Shown: piece after piece, positions 15,063-22,846 of the stretch
Numbering within the stretch: position 1 is the stretch's first letter
How the letters are laid out: each line of letters opens with the position of its first letter
Assembly: GCA_910576815.1 (NCBI GenBank)
Contig: CAJTKA010000032.1
Coordinates: forward strand, 1 to 37,948
Direction: 5' to 3'
Source of the DNA: an uncultured Lachnospiraceae bacterium
Lineage (GTDB): Bacteria > Bacillota > Clostridia > Lachnospirales > Lachnospiraceae
DNA length: 37,948 bases
The notes under the pieces: model-generated
The model's database searches: none
Told to the model about the DNA's origin: nothing
The model's input: only the letters and a program-made list of their open reading frames with translations
Translations under genes and position numbers: made by a program

Positions 15063-15797
15063 TCAAATGGTTTCAAATACCGCCTTTTGCGTCAGCGCTT
15101 CCTCATATTCCTCCGGGGTGCCGAATGAAATGTGCATATCCGTCTGAAAGGTTTTGATCTGCATCTTCTTTTTCACCATCTCGTTATAAACACCGCTCAA
15201 AAAATACTCGCTGTAATTACAGTTTTTCAAATAGACATCCGCCGCTTCCAGAAAAACCTCCTTATTTCTGAAATAATAAGCGCCGCAGATGGCTTCATTA
15301 CTTACCACTTCCTTTTCCACCGTCCCGCACACGCTCCCGTCTCCGTCAAATTTTACATAGCTGTATCGGGGATCGTTGGATGCAAAGGTCAGCAGGCCGC
15401 CATCGACTTCTCCGCCGCCTCCATTACTATAATCTCTAAAAGCTTCACAGCGAAACGCATGGTCACAGTCATTGAATAAAATGGGCTCCGCATTTGAAAT
15501 ATCTTTGATTCCTTCCAGGCACGTCAGCAAGGCGCCGTTGAGCACCTGCGGAATGATCCTGAACTGACTCTCCGGGTAATACTCCAAAATCTGTTTATCG
15601 ATCTGCCATTTTTCTATATGCTCCTGCAGTACCGCAAACGTAATGTTTCCTACTTCAATGCCATTTACGACCGATTGCACCGCCCAATAGAAAAAGGGTT
15701 TCCCGTGTATCTGAATAAGCGGCTTCGGCACCGTAAATCCATGATTCTCAAACCTTGTTCCGCCTCCCGCCATGGGCATGACCAAATTTAATCTCAT
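15063..15797 (-). CDS. Sugar (or polyol-phosphate) nucleotidyltransferase
   Basis: A 244-residue GT-A fold nucleotidyltransferase. The start MRLNLVMPMAGGGTRFENHG, followed by PKPLIQIHGKPFFYW, is the signature of the family: the G-x-G-T-R-F loop binds the NTP and the PK lysine the phosphate. The metal-binding Asp is in ILFNDCDHAF. The overall shape resembles BcbE-like proteins of capsule loci, which join a nucleotide to a phosphorylated sugar or polyol. The sugar specificity is not readable. The start has AAAGGA at seven bases. It is the last gene of the cassette, 51 bases after the glycosyltransferase, and is followed by the terminator at 15010-15037. Confidence 0.85.
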   Translation of the reverse strand: MRLNLVMPMAGGGTRFENHGFTVPKPLIQIHGKPFFYWAVQSVVNGIEVGNITFAVLQEHIEKWQIDKQILEYYPESQFRIIPQVLNGALLTCLEGIKDISNAEPILFNDCDHAFRCEAFRDYSNGGGGEVDGGLLTFASNDPRYSYVKFDGDGSVCGTVEKEVVSNEAICGAYYFRNKEVFLEAADVYLKNCNYSEYFLSGVYNEMVKKKMQIKTFQTDMHISFGTPEEYEEALTQKAVFETI

Positions 15798-15848
15798 ATT
15801 TTTTCCTTTCCCAAAATCCTCGAAACCTGTATGTTGATTCCCTAAGGT

Positions 15849-16655
15849 TTATTGTTTGCCTTCTTCCCGATGTACGACCTGATACTCATATTGCTCTATT
15901 TTTTTCTCTCGGGAATCCTGTTCCAAAAATTCTTTTCCCTTTATCAGAAAACCAACTGCCATTTTCAACGTTTTGACAGCCTGGCTCATCACCTTCGCGT
16001 TGGACACCTGATCTGTTTCCCGCCATGATAACGGGAAAAAGCAGTAGTGCTGCTCATATGCCTTTGTTGCCATCAGCATATAGACATTAAAGGTAAGATT
16101 GTCCGGATACGTATGAAAATATCGATCTTTCAGCATATCTACGCGGTACAGATTCAAACCGGCTCCCAGATCATAAACTTTTCGTTTCATCACAACGGTA
16201 AAAATGAAATCAAACACATGATTTCCGAATATCCGGAATTTGGAATACCCGTCCAGCCTCGATTTGGGGGCAAACCTTGCTCCCAGACAGCAGTCATACT
16301 TCCGATAACCTCCGCTTTTTAAGGCCGGCAGCAGATCCGCGATCGATCCCTGATCGTCCCCATGAAGTACAATGACGTAATCAAAGTCATGCTTGATCGC
16401 ATACTCGAATGCCACCTTATGCGATCCGCCCAAACCATAATTCTCTACATTTCTCAAAACACTGACGGGAAAAGAGAAGCTGCTTTCCTTTATTTTTTCG
16501 ACCACCGCTTCCTCGCCGTTATCCGTGCTGCGATTATTTACAATGATCGCCTCGGCCAGATACTTTCCCACCTCCCCGCTTAGCTGATCGATCACCCGCA
16601 CGATCTGTTTTTCGCAATTATACATGGGAATAAAAACCAAGATCTTATCTTTCAT
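15849..16655 (-). CDS. Glycosyltransferase family 2, dolichol-phosphate-mannose-synthase-like
   Basis: A 268-residue GT-A transferase. ILVFIPMYNCEKQIVRVIDQL opens the fold, VNNRSTDNGEE holds nucleotide-contacting residues, NYGLGGSHKVAFEYAI follows, and VIVLHGDDQGS carries the metal-binding acidic motif. LGARFAPKSRLDGYSKFRIFGN and VYDLGAGLNLYRVDML are typical of the DPM1/GtrB-like clade that charges a lipid phosphate with a sugar. There is no clear C-terminal membrane anchor pair, unlike GtrB. The ATG at 16655 has AAGGGGG about eight bases upstream and overlaps the HAD stop as TAATG, so the two are coupled. A longer frame from 16694 overlaps the HAD gene and is less likely. Confidence 0.87.
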   Translation of the reverse strand: MKDKILVFIPMYNCEKQIVRVIDQLSGEVGKYLAEAIIVNNRSTDNGEEAVVEKIKESSFSFPVSVLRNVENYGLGGSHKVAFEYAIKHDFDYVIVLHGDDQGSIADLLPALKSGGYRKYDCCLGARFAPKSRLDGYSKFRIFGNHVFDFIFTVVMKRKVYDLGAGLNLYRVDMLKDRYFHTYPDNLTFNVYMLMATKAYEQHYCFFPLSWRETDQVSNAKVMSQAVKTLKMAVGFLIKGKEFLEQDSREKKIEQYEYQVVHREEGKQ

Positions 16656-17239
16656 TATGCAAACCCCCTTGCCACAAAAACGGTTGCCCCGCATTCTTCC
16701 GCGGCAGCAATTCCTACTGCAGAATCTTCAAACACAATCGTATTTTCACCTGAAATGCCATAGTACTGCATGGCCTTCAAAAATCCTTCCGGATCCGGCT
16801 TTTTCTTTTGGACATCCTCTCCCGTGATCAATAGATCAAACTCCTTTTCCTTCCCGAAATAACGGAGCAGTTCATCGCAGTTTTTTCCGGAAGCCGTCGT
16901 CACAAGCGCCGTATGGTAAGTGTCCCGCAAAGCCCGAATGAGATCAAACAGACGCTCGTTGCTCACTGCCTCACACAAAAAGAGGCTGTAATACTCCTTC
17001 TTTCTCTTATGGACTTCCTCTATTTTTGCCTCGGCATCTGTCAGGTTCCCCATGATCCGCGGCAGAAAATCTTTGTAATGCCTGCCGTTGCATTCTGCGG
17101 AAAAGAAATCATAATCCAATCGGATCCCAAATTCTTTCAACGCCTTACCATAAGCGGAATAGTTCACCCGTCTCGTATCGAACAGAGTGCCATCCAAATC
17201 AAAAATTGCCAGTTTATCTTTGATGAAAACCACCTCCAA
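16655..17239 (-). CDS. HAD superfamily phosphatase; start codon uncertain
   Basis: A hydrolase of about 190 residues of the beta-phosphoglucomutase/GmhB-like HAD group. Motif I is AIFDLDGTLFDT (nucleophile and acid Asp), motif II VTTAS, motif III the Lys in KKKPDPEGF, and motif IV VFEDSAVGIAAA. The alpha-helical cap is between about residues 25 and 95. It probably removes a phosphate from a sugar or polyol intermediate of the cassette. The start is odd: the open frame begins at TTG (17239) or GTG (17233), but the strong GGAGGT Shine-Dalgarno sequence (17237-17232) lies inside these and is ideally placed for an ATC codon at 17224, which would give IKDKLAIFDLDGT. It overlaps the end of the upstream gene by up to 26 bases. 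Confidence 0.85.
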   Translation of the reverse strand: MEVVFIKDKLAIFDLDGTLFDTRRVNYSAYGKALKEFGIRLDYDFFSAECNGRHYKDFLPRIMGNLTDAEAKIEEVHKRKKEYYSLFLCEAVSNERLFDLIRALRDTYHTALVTTASGKNCDELLRYFGKEKEFDLLITGEDVQKKKPDPEGFLKAMQYYGISGENTIVFEDSAVGIAAAEECGATVFVARGFA

Positions 17240-19124
17240 ATTTATCTTCCACGTCGTTCATCACCATAAGCATACCCGCATAAAAAAGCAGCGCCCGCTT
17301 CCCGCTTTTCTCGATCTTATACGGCATCAGCCGCAGCCAGTGCACGATCTCATGATAATAAATGCTTCTGACGGTTTCCTCGGTGAATTTCTCTGTCAGA
17401 TAAGAATCCAACATGTGGTAAAGGTATACATAGATATCTGACTTCGTAAAAATAAAATCGATACGGTTCTGCGATATCTCCACGTTTTTCATCACCATTA
17501 AGAATTCATATCCGCCATGTAACGACTGCAGCAGTTTTGCATAATCCAAATTAGGCGACTCGTGGATATTTCCCGTATTCGGATCAATGATATAAAAGTC
17601 GTCCTCCCCTTCCGGCTTGCGGGTACATATGATGTTCTCTACCGTCAGATCCCCATGGATCTCGGAATAGCTGTCATTTTGAAAGATTTCAAACAGCCGC
17701 ATTTTCTCCAGCTGCGGAAGATAGTACGGTAAATTTTTATACGTTTCTCCGTTTATAATGATTTCTTCATATTCCATCAGTTTCCGCAACTGTTTGGCAT
17801 TCATTATTTTTTCAATATTTTTCGTTACTTTTTCCTCTATATAAGTTTTGATCGTATCCGCATCTGCTCTCCGGCTGTTGATCCCATACAAAGACCCCTC
17901 CAGGCATTCCATGACCCTCTGTATGGTCCTCCAGGCGTTTTCCTTCGGCATAGAGTGCGCATAGTTGAATAAGCCTACCGCGCGGCTGTCATAAGTCATA
18001 TCATAATAGCAAAAATCCTGCTCCTTTTCGTGATCGATCACCTCGGCAAGCGGAAGATGCGTCTGAAACCGTTTCAGCCATTTGATCTGCTCAAACAGTT
18101 TTTCTCCGTCCTCGCCAAAGGCATATTTCCTGAAAAAGTTTCGATTCCCGTCCATACAAAGCATGGTCGTTGCATTAGACCCCGCCGAATAATCATTGAT
18201 GATCAGGATATTTCTGTTGATCTCTAAATACTTTTTCACATAGCTGCTTTTTTCGCTCTCAAAATACAGTTCCAGAAACGCAACCTTTTCCTTGTCATTT
18301 ACATGAGGTATCAAGTTCAAATAATCGTTCTTTTCCTCCGCCTTCTCCCCGTACAGACCTGCCGCAAAAGAAAACAGAAACAGGAAAATGACCGGCAAAA
18401 TCAGAAAAACAGCAAACCATGTTCCCTGACCGGCTGTAAAAAACAAGTCCAGGGTATCTATGCCTCCGGACAGCAGACTGTCTTTTGCAAACAAAAGATA
18501 AAAAATATCCACTGTCTTAACGGCGCTTCCGGTTCCCGTCAAAAATCTGGAAAAGGTAAAATAAGATAACAGGTACAGACCCCACATTTCTACTGTGACC
18601 AGCAGCAGACGGCCCTTTACAACTTTGTAGATATCCTTAAAACTGCTGATCAGGGAAAAGCAGAATTTTAAAAAGGCAAACTCGAGTTTGGTGTTAAAAA
18701 TAGAAGCGACCCTTTTGAGTATTTTTTTTACGTATTTTCTAAAATACCATAACAATGCCGTTCCGATCAGAGCCGCCAGCGACAGGCAAACATAAAAAAA
18801 TATCGTGTCCGGTGTATCTGCTCCACGATTCAGACATCTTAAGATAATGAAGATGATTCCTACCGCTATAATGTCGAGATATCTGTCCATGGCAACGGTC
18901 GCCGCCGCAAAACCTACGCCATTCTTCATTTTCTTTCCGGCCATCCAGGCACGAAATAGATCTCCGAATTTAAACGGCAAAAAGAAATTCAACAGATATC
19001 CTGCTGCCAGGGACTGCACTAAAGATTTACTGTCAGGCTTCTCGTATATCCTGATAAACTGCTTCCATCTTTGTACCCTGATCATATGCGCAACACACAT
19101 AATCAATATCGAAAGCGCCAACAT
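17214..19124 (-). CDS. Fusion of LPG-synthase-TM flippase-like domain and phosphotransferase-type kinase domain
   Basis: A 636-residue membrane protein. The first 280 residues have about seven hydrophobic segments and the hallmarks of the lysylphosphatidylglycerol-synthase transmembrane / UPF0104 family: RVQRWKQFIRI, then LAAGYLLNFFLPFKFGDLFRAWMAGKKM and AATVAMDRYLDI. Such domains flip or hold lipid-linked substrates. The rest (about 300-636) is cytoplasmic and looks like an APH/choline-kinase-type kinase: FFRKYA has the ATP Lys, SEIHGDLTVENII has His490, Asp492 and Asn497 of the catalytic loop, and IIDPNTG has the metal-binding Asp514. There is no LPG synthase catalytic domain. GGAG is seven bases before the ATG at 19124; a GTG at 19160 lacks such a site. 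It is coupled to the HAD gene by overlap. Confidence 0.78.
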   Translation of the reverse strand: MLALSILIMCVAHMIRVQRWKQFIRIYEKPDSKSLVQSLAAGYLLNFFLPFKFGDLFRAWMAGKKMKNGVGFAAATVAMDRYLDIIAVGIIFIILRCLNRGADTPDTIFFYVCLSLAALIGTALLWYFRKYVKKILKRVASIFNTKLEFAFLKFCFSLISSFKDIYKVVKGRLLLVTVEMWGLYLLSYFTFSRFLTGTGSAVKTVDIFYLLFAKDSLLSGGIDTLDLFFTAGQGTWFAVFLILPVIFLFLFSFAAGLYGEKAEEKNDYLNLIPHVNDKEKVAFLELYFESEKSSYVKKYLEINRNILIINDYSAGSNATTMLCMDGNRNFFRKYAFGEDGEKLFEQIKWLKRFQTHLPLAEVIDHEKEQDFCYYDMTYDSRAVGLFNYAHSMPKENAWRTIQRVMECLEGSLYGINSRRADADTIKTYIEEKVTKNIEKIMNAKQLRKLMEYEEIIINGETYKNLPYYLPQLEKMRLFEIFQNDSYSEIHGDLTVENIICTRKPEGEDDFYIIDPNTGNIHESPNLDYAKLLQSLHGGYEFLMVMKNVEISQNRIDFIFTKSDIYVYLYHMLDSYLTEKFTEETVRSIYYHEIVHWLRLMPYKIEKSGKRALLFYAGMLMVMNDVEDKFGGGFHQR

Positions 19125-19174
19125 CCTTTTTCTCCATTTCTGCGCTGTTAGAAGTCTCACGAAAGAGCGTATTT

Positions 19175-20773
19175 CTATGCCGACGTTTTCCCGGACTTAA
19201 CTGCGTATAGCAGTCTGTATACCAAAAACACATAGCCCAGCAAATAGAAGGACAGCATATACATGATCCATCCGCTCGGCTCCGTCAAAAAAACGATCGG
19301 CACTCTGACCAGAACTGCCGTGCCTATGACGAGCAAAAACCATTTCTTGCGAAACAGCATTTCAAACCAGCCATAAAGCAATACCAGCAACGGGATGACT
19401 GCGTTCCATACCAACCTCTGGAGTAACCCGCTATTACTGCCGTCCATTTTTTTGATCCCCAGCAGATAGATCGTATGCTTTCTGATCCTTCTAAACACAG
19501 GTTTGTCCGCGATCCAGCCTTTGGCAAATACAGCCTGTGCCGGAAGGTTCTCCTGCGTCCCGTCATATAAGACCGCACTATCCTCCACATTCGTCTTTGA
19601 CCATTCCGTCATGCCCAGCGCCTTTCCAAAAATCTTAAAACGCTCCCTAAAGACTACCTGCGGATACTTTAAGGACAATGTTACGATGGCTTTTTGAAAT
19701 GCCCCGTATTCTTCATCTGTATACCCATTCCGTATGATATCCGTGCCCCAGCCTGTCCCCGGCATAGACGGTTCACTGCAGAACATCTGCCAATCCACCA
19801 CTTTATCGATTGCCTGCAGCGCTTCCGCATCTGTGGCCTGATCTGCATGGCGTACCAATTCCGCACACGGATTCAGCAGCGAAATGATCTTGTAATTAGC
19901 ATTCCCCAGTTGTGCATTATGAACCTGATTCAACGTAAAAAAGCTCAGGAAAAGGAGCAGGATCGCCGCACCTTTCTTTTTTCGGGAAAGTACATTTTTG
20001 CTGCCGCACAAAACCATCACGCACGCCAAAACAAAATAGAAAAACGATTCGGTCCTCCACACCGCAACGATACTGCATAAAACGCAAAACAGCACAAGAT
20101 ACGCCATCTTCCATTCCTGCGCATCCTTTTTCATCCCCAACAGCATGACCAGCACTACCAGTTCCAGATACACATACAATCCCATTCGGTATCCTGAAAA
20201 CTGATACATCAAAACCGGCGGTAAGAAAAAGGGCAGCAGTTTGATCAGCACATCCACAAGCCCGTTCTTTAACCGACCCAATTCCAATATCGTCTCCAGC
20301 CTGGTAACGCTGAAAGCAACGCAAACAGAAATGATTGCATTTTGTAATAATATGATTCCGCCGGGAAACGGCAGGATCTGTAACAGTACATCCTGATAGA
20401 TCCCCGTGATCGTGTGCTGCCACGGCTGCCAGCTGTCATAAGCAGATATGGCGACAAGCGTCCAGAGGTCATCATAACTCCAGGTCCCCGGCCACAATAT
20501 CACCAATAAAGCCATCATCAGTCCTAAATAAATCTTAAAAACAAAAAAGGCTCTGCGATAAAACGCATCGCCCTCCCGAAGTTTCCGATATACCGCAGCT
20601 CCAAAACACCAGGCGACGGTCAATGCAATAAAATAAAGTATCTTTGTTGTAATAAGATACTTACTGTCCAAATCATAAGAGAAGAATAGTCTGTCCACCT
20701 GAAATACAGTTGTCACAAACCACTGTATCGATGCAATACAAATGGGAATTTTGCTTTTTTGCACGATCTCCAT
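19175..20773 (-). CDS. Large polytopic membrane protein, GT-C-like (DUF6020 type)
   Basis: A 532-residue protein with about 11 hydrophobic helices. The first extracytoplasmic loop contains LWPGTWSYDDLWTLVAISAY followed by DSWQPWQHTITGIYQ. An Asp pair after the first core helix and a histidine in the next loop resemble the acidic loop of GT-C glycosyltransferases (GT39-like), which use lipid-phosphate sugars outside the membrane. A hydrophilic stretch of about 120 residues (about 305-425) lies between the helix blocks. This would fit as the enzyme that transfers the sugar made by the GT2 protein downstream. The ATG at 20773 has AAGGGAG at six bases. Function is inferred from shape and context, not from a decisive motif. 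Confidence 0.6.
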   Translation of the reverse strand: MEIVQKSKIPICIASIQWFVTTVFQVDRLFFSYDLDSKYLITTKILYFIALTVAWCFGAAVYRKLREGDAFYRRAFFVFKIYLGLMMALLVILWPGTWSYDDLWTLVAISAYDSWQPWQHTITGIYQDVLLQILPFPGGIILLQNAIISVCVAFSVTRLETILELGRLKNGLVDVLIKLLPFFLPPVLMYQFSGYRMGLYVYLELVVLVMLLGMKKDAQEWKMAYLVLFCVLCSIVAVWRTESFFYFVLACVMVLCGSKNVLSRKKKGAAILLLFLSFFTLNQVHNAQLGNANYKIISLLNPCAELVRHADQATDAEALQAIDKVVDWQMFCSEPSMPGTGWGTDIIRNGYTDEEYGAFQKAIVTLSLKYPQVVFRERFKIFGKALGMTEWSKTNVEDSAVLYDGTQENLPAQAVFAKGWIADKPVFRRIRKHTIYLLGIKKMDGSNSGLLQRLVWNAVIPLLVLLYGWFEMLFRKKWFLLVIGTAVLVRVPIVFLTEPSGWIMYMLSFYLLGYVFLVYRLLYAVKSGKTSA

Positions 20774-20799
20774 CAATGACTCCCTTTACCCTGTCCCCT

Positions 20800-21261
20800 C
20801 TACGCTGTCATAAACATCTCGTATGCGCTGATTGCCTGCTGCATGCGAAAATTGCTGATGCCGCCATTTTCGTCAAATGCTACTGCCTGCATGTTTTGCG
20901 CATTCTCTAATGCCACGTTTGTCTCCGGCTTTTGCTGCACAGCGTCCGCCGCGTTCTTACCGCCAAACTTCACTGCCGCTGCCTGTGTCTGCGCCGCATC
21001 CGTCTCCTCCTGCGCTGTCTGCACCGGCTTCATCACCCTCGCCGCATTGCTCCTGCCGCGCTGCATCTGCAGCTGCAGCATGTCCGCAAAATTTAGGGTC
21101 TGCCCCTTCTTAAGCGGATTTTCATTTTCAACAAGTCCGCTGAAATCCATCTTCTGATCCGGCACGTTGTCCGAGATTTTGGACAGCTTATTCATGCTGG
21201 CCGGACTGATGGCATTTACATTGTAAACATAAGGTTGAAAACTGACTGCATCGATCCTCAT
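20800..21261 (-). CDS. Hypothetical protein, 153 residues, unrecognised family
   Basis: I do not recognise the family with confidence. The protein has no signal peptide or membrane helix. It has conserved-looking ends, MRIDAVSFQPYVYNVNAISP at the start and ISNFRMQQAISAYEMFMTA at the stop, with a low-complexity middle (about residues 75-125) rich in Ala, Gln and Asn. The closing helix resembles the short C-terminal helix of some flagellar rod or hook-associated proteins, but that is weak. GAGGGA is seven bases before the ATG at 21261; the longer frame to 21288 is less likely. It has its own promoter at 21334-21362 and is 26 bases ahead of the DUF6020-like gene, so it may be the first gene of the cassette. 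Confidence 0.7.
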   Translation of the reverse strand: MRIDAVSFQPYVYNVNAISPASMNKLSKISDNVPDQKMDFSGLVENENPLKKGQTLNFADMLQLQMQRGRSNAARVMKPVQTAQEETDAAQTQAAAVKFGGKNAADAVQQKPETNVALENAQNMQAVAFDENGGISNFRMQQAISAYEMFMTA

Positions 21262-21333
21262 ACTTGATTCCCTCTTTGCTGATCCCATTTATTCTTGTTT
21301 CACACGCAGAATCGCTCCTGCTTCTTTTTTATT

Positions 21334-21362
21334 ATCATAATTCCTTTTTCCGAAAGATACAA
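21334..21362 (-). promoter_or_regulatory. Candidate promoter for the 21261-to-15063 transcription unit
   Basis: TTGTAT (21362-21357), a 17-base spacer and TATGAT (21339-21334) on the minus strand, about 70 bases ahead of the ATG at 21261. The -35 box overlaps the region right before the stop of the SGNH gene at 21370. Confidence 0.5.
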
Positions 21363-21369
21363 GTAAAAT

Positions 21370-22845
21370 CTATCTGTTCGCCGTATTTTCTTCCGTAGAG
21401 GTATCAAAACATACGGAATCCAGTACTCTGTTTTTTACGTTATGGTACACCACGATGTTAAGCCCCTCTTTTTGTCTTGATACTTCTTCCCCGTCGATCA
21501 GGATGGAACCGCCGCCCGTGATCTCGAATGTCGTTTTGCCATTTCGGATCGAGCCGCTGCAGACCCTTTGGTCATAGCCGATATATTCTTCCGTCTGCCC
21601 GTCTGACAGGACCGCATAATAGCAATAAAAATCTTCTTTGGAATCGTCTGTCTGCAAAGCGACCTCCAGCCCCGCCTGCCTTAATCTCTGAACAGTCGAG
21701 TCCCTGAGCGCCGCGGCATAACCGCCCTTTGCCGAAAGAAATACGCTGTATCTGTCATCCCGCAATGCCTCTATATAGTTATCGATATCGGTCATATGGA
21801 TCAGTTCGCAGTCTTTGCGGATCGCCGCGTAAGAAGCCTTTGTGCTCTCCCACTGTTCATCCGTATTTCCCCGGATTCCATACTCCTTTTCCAGAATCCC
21901 TCCCAGATATGCCGTGATCTTTTGGGCACCCCACAGATTGGTGTGCGCCGTATCGTAACTGTCTGTCGCAAAATCATAATCGGAAGCTGCATAAAGCGTC
22001 TTCTCATTAAAATCATAATAAGACACGCCGTGTTCCTGCGCATATTTTTGCATGGTTTGATACTTTCCCGCATCCGCATGCAGCTGCGGCACATTGATCA
22101 AAATCAGTGCCGTCCCTTCCTGTTCGCATAACGCCACGATATCATCCAGATATCGTTCCATGAGCGGAAGCATTGGCGTCTTGCCTGCGTCCGCTCCCTT
22201 TCCATAGGGCGCTTCGCCTTCACCTCCCCATTGGCCTGCCAAGGGAGAATATCCCTTCAAATCATATTCATTCGCTATCCTTGCAAGCGTAAAGTCTTCC
22301 TCTGTCAACTCAGCCCATCTCTCATGATAGCGGATATTGGGGAACAGATAACTGCCAAAGGACTGCTCCGCATCCAACTCGCAAACGGTTCGAATCGCTT
22401 CCAGTTTTACAGGTGACCACTTCATGTAATCAATCGCCCGCCAAATGGCATCCTCCGTCGTGTTCAGGATCTTGTCATTGGTTTGAAACAGGTAATTGCA
22501 ATCCATGACCACCACTTTGGGCGATTGGCGGCGCAGCGCTTCCTTTAACCAATAATAGGATATCACAGGGCTCTGCTTTTCACTTGCCAGATTATAGCTG
22601 CGTATGCCGTAACGGTCATACATCTCCTGCGGAATGCAGGCCGTGGCCGCCAGACTGCTTCCCAAAAAGATCACATCTGTGGTATCCTTTTTGATCTCAT
22701 AAAAATTTACATAGGACAGGGTGGTTGACAGCATTTCATCATAACAGATCTTCGGCGTGATGATCCGATAGGTAATCAGGATACATACGCACAGGATACA
22801 AAGAAAACCTGCGCTCCTGCCGGCAAAACCGAGATGTTTTCTCAT
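21370..22845 (-). CDS. SGNH/DltD-AlgJ-like protein, partner of the MBOAT acyltransferase
   Basis: A 491-residue protein with one N-terminal membrane anchor (about residues 8-28, SAGFLCILCVCILIT) and an extracellular domain. VIFLGSSLAATACIP has the GxS nucleophile block of SGNH esterases, and SYDTAHTNLWGAQKITAYLG holds the catalytic Asp-x-x-His pair. This combination is typical of proteins paired with MBOAT enzymes (DltD, AlgJ/AlgX, PatB-like), which finish acyl transfer to a polymer outside the membrane. A further domain of about 130 residues follows (IHMTDIDNYIEALRDDRYSV onward), often seen in such clostridial proteins. The ATG at 22845 has GGAGG at eight bases and overlaps the MBOAT end, so the two are coupled. 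Confidence 0.82.
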   Translation of the reverse strand: MRKHLGFAGRSAGFLCILCVCILITYRIITPKICYDEMLSTTLSYVNFYEIKKDTTDVIFLGSSLAATACIPQEMYDRYGIRSYNLASEKQSPVISYYWLKEALRRQSPKVVVMDCNYLFQTNDKILNTTEDAIWRAIDYMKWSPVKLEAIRTVCELDAEQSFGSYLFPNIRYHERWAELTEEDFTLARIANEYDLKGYSPLAGQWGGEGEAPYGKGADAGKTPMLPLMERYLDDIVALCEQEGTALILINVPQLHADAGKYQTMQKYAQEHGVSYYDFNEKTLYAASDYDFATDSYDTAHTNLWGAQKITAYLGGILEKEYGIRGNTDEQWESTKASYAAIRKDCELIHMTDIDNYIEALRDDRYSVFLSAKGGYAAALRDSTVQRLRQAGLEVALQTDDSKEDFYCYYAVLSDGQTEEYIGYDQRVCSGSIRNGKTTFEITGGGSILIDGEEVSRQKEGLNIVVYHNVKNRVLDSVCFDTSTEENTANR

Positions 22846-22846
22846 A

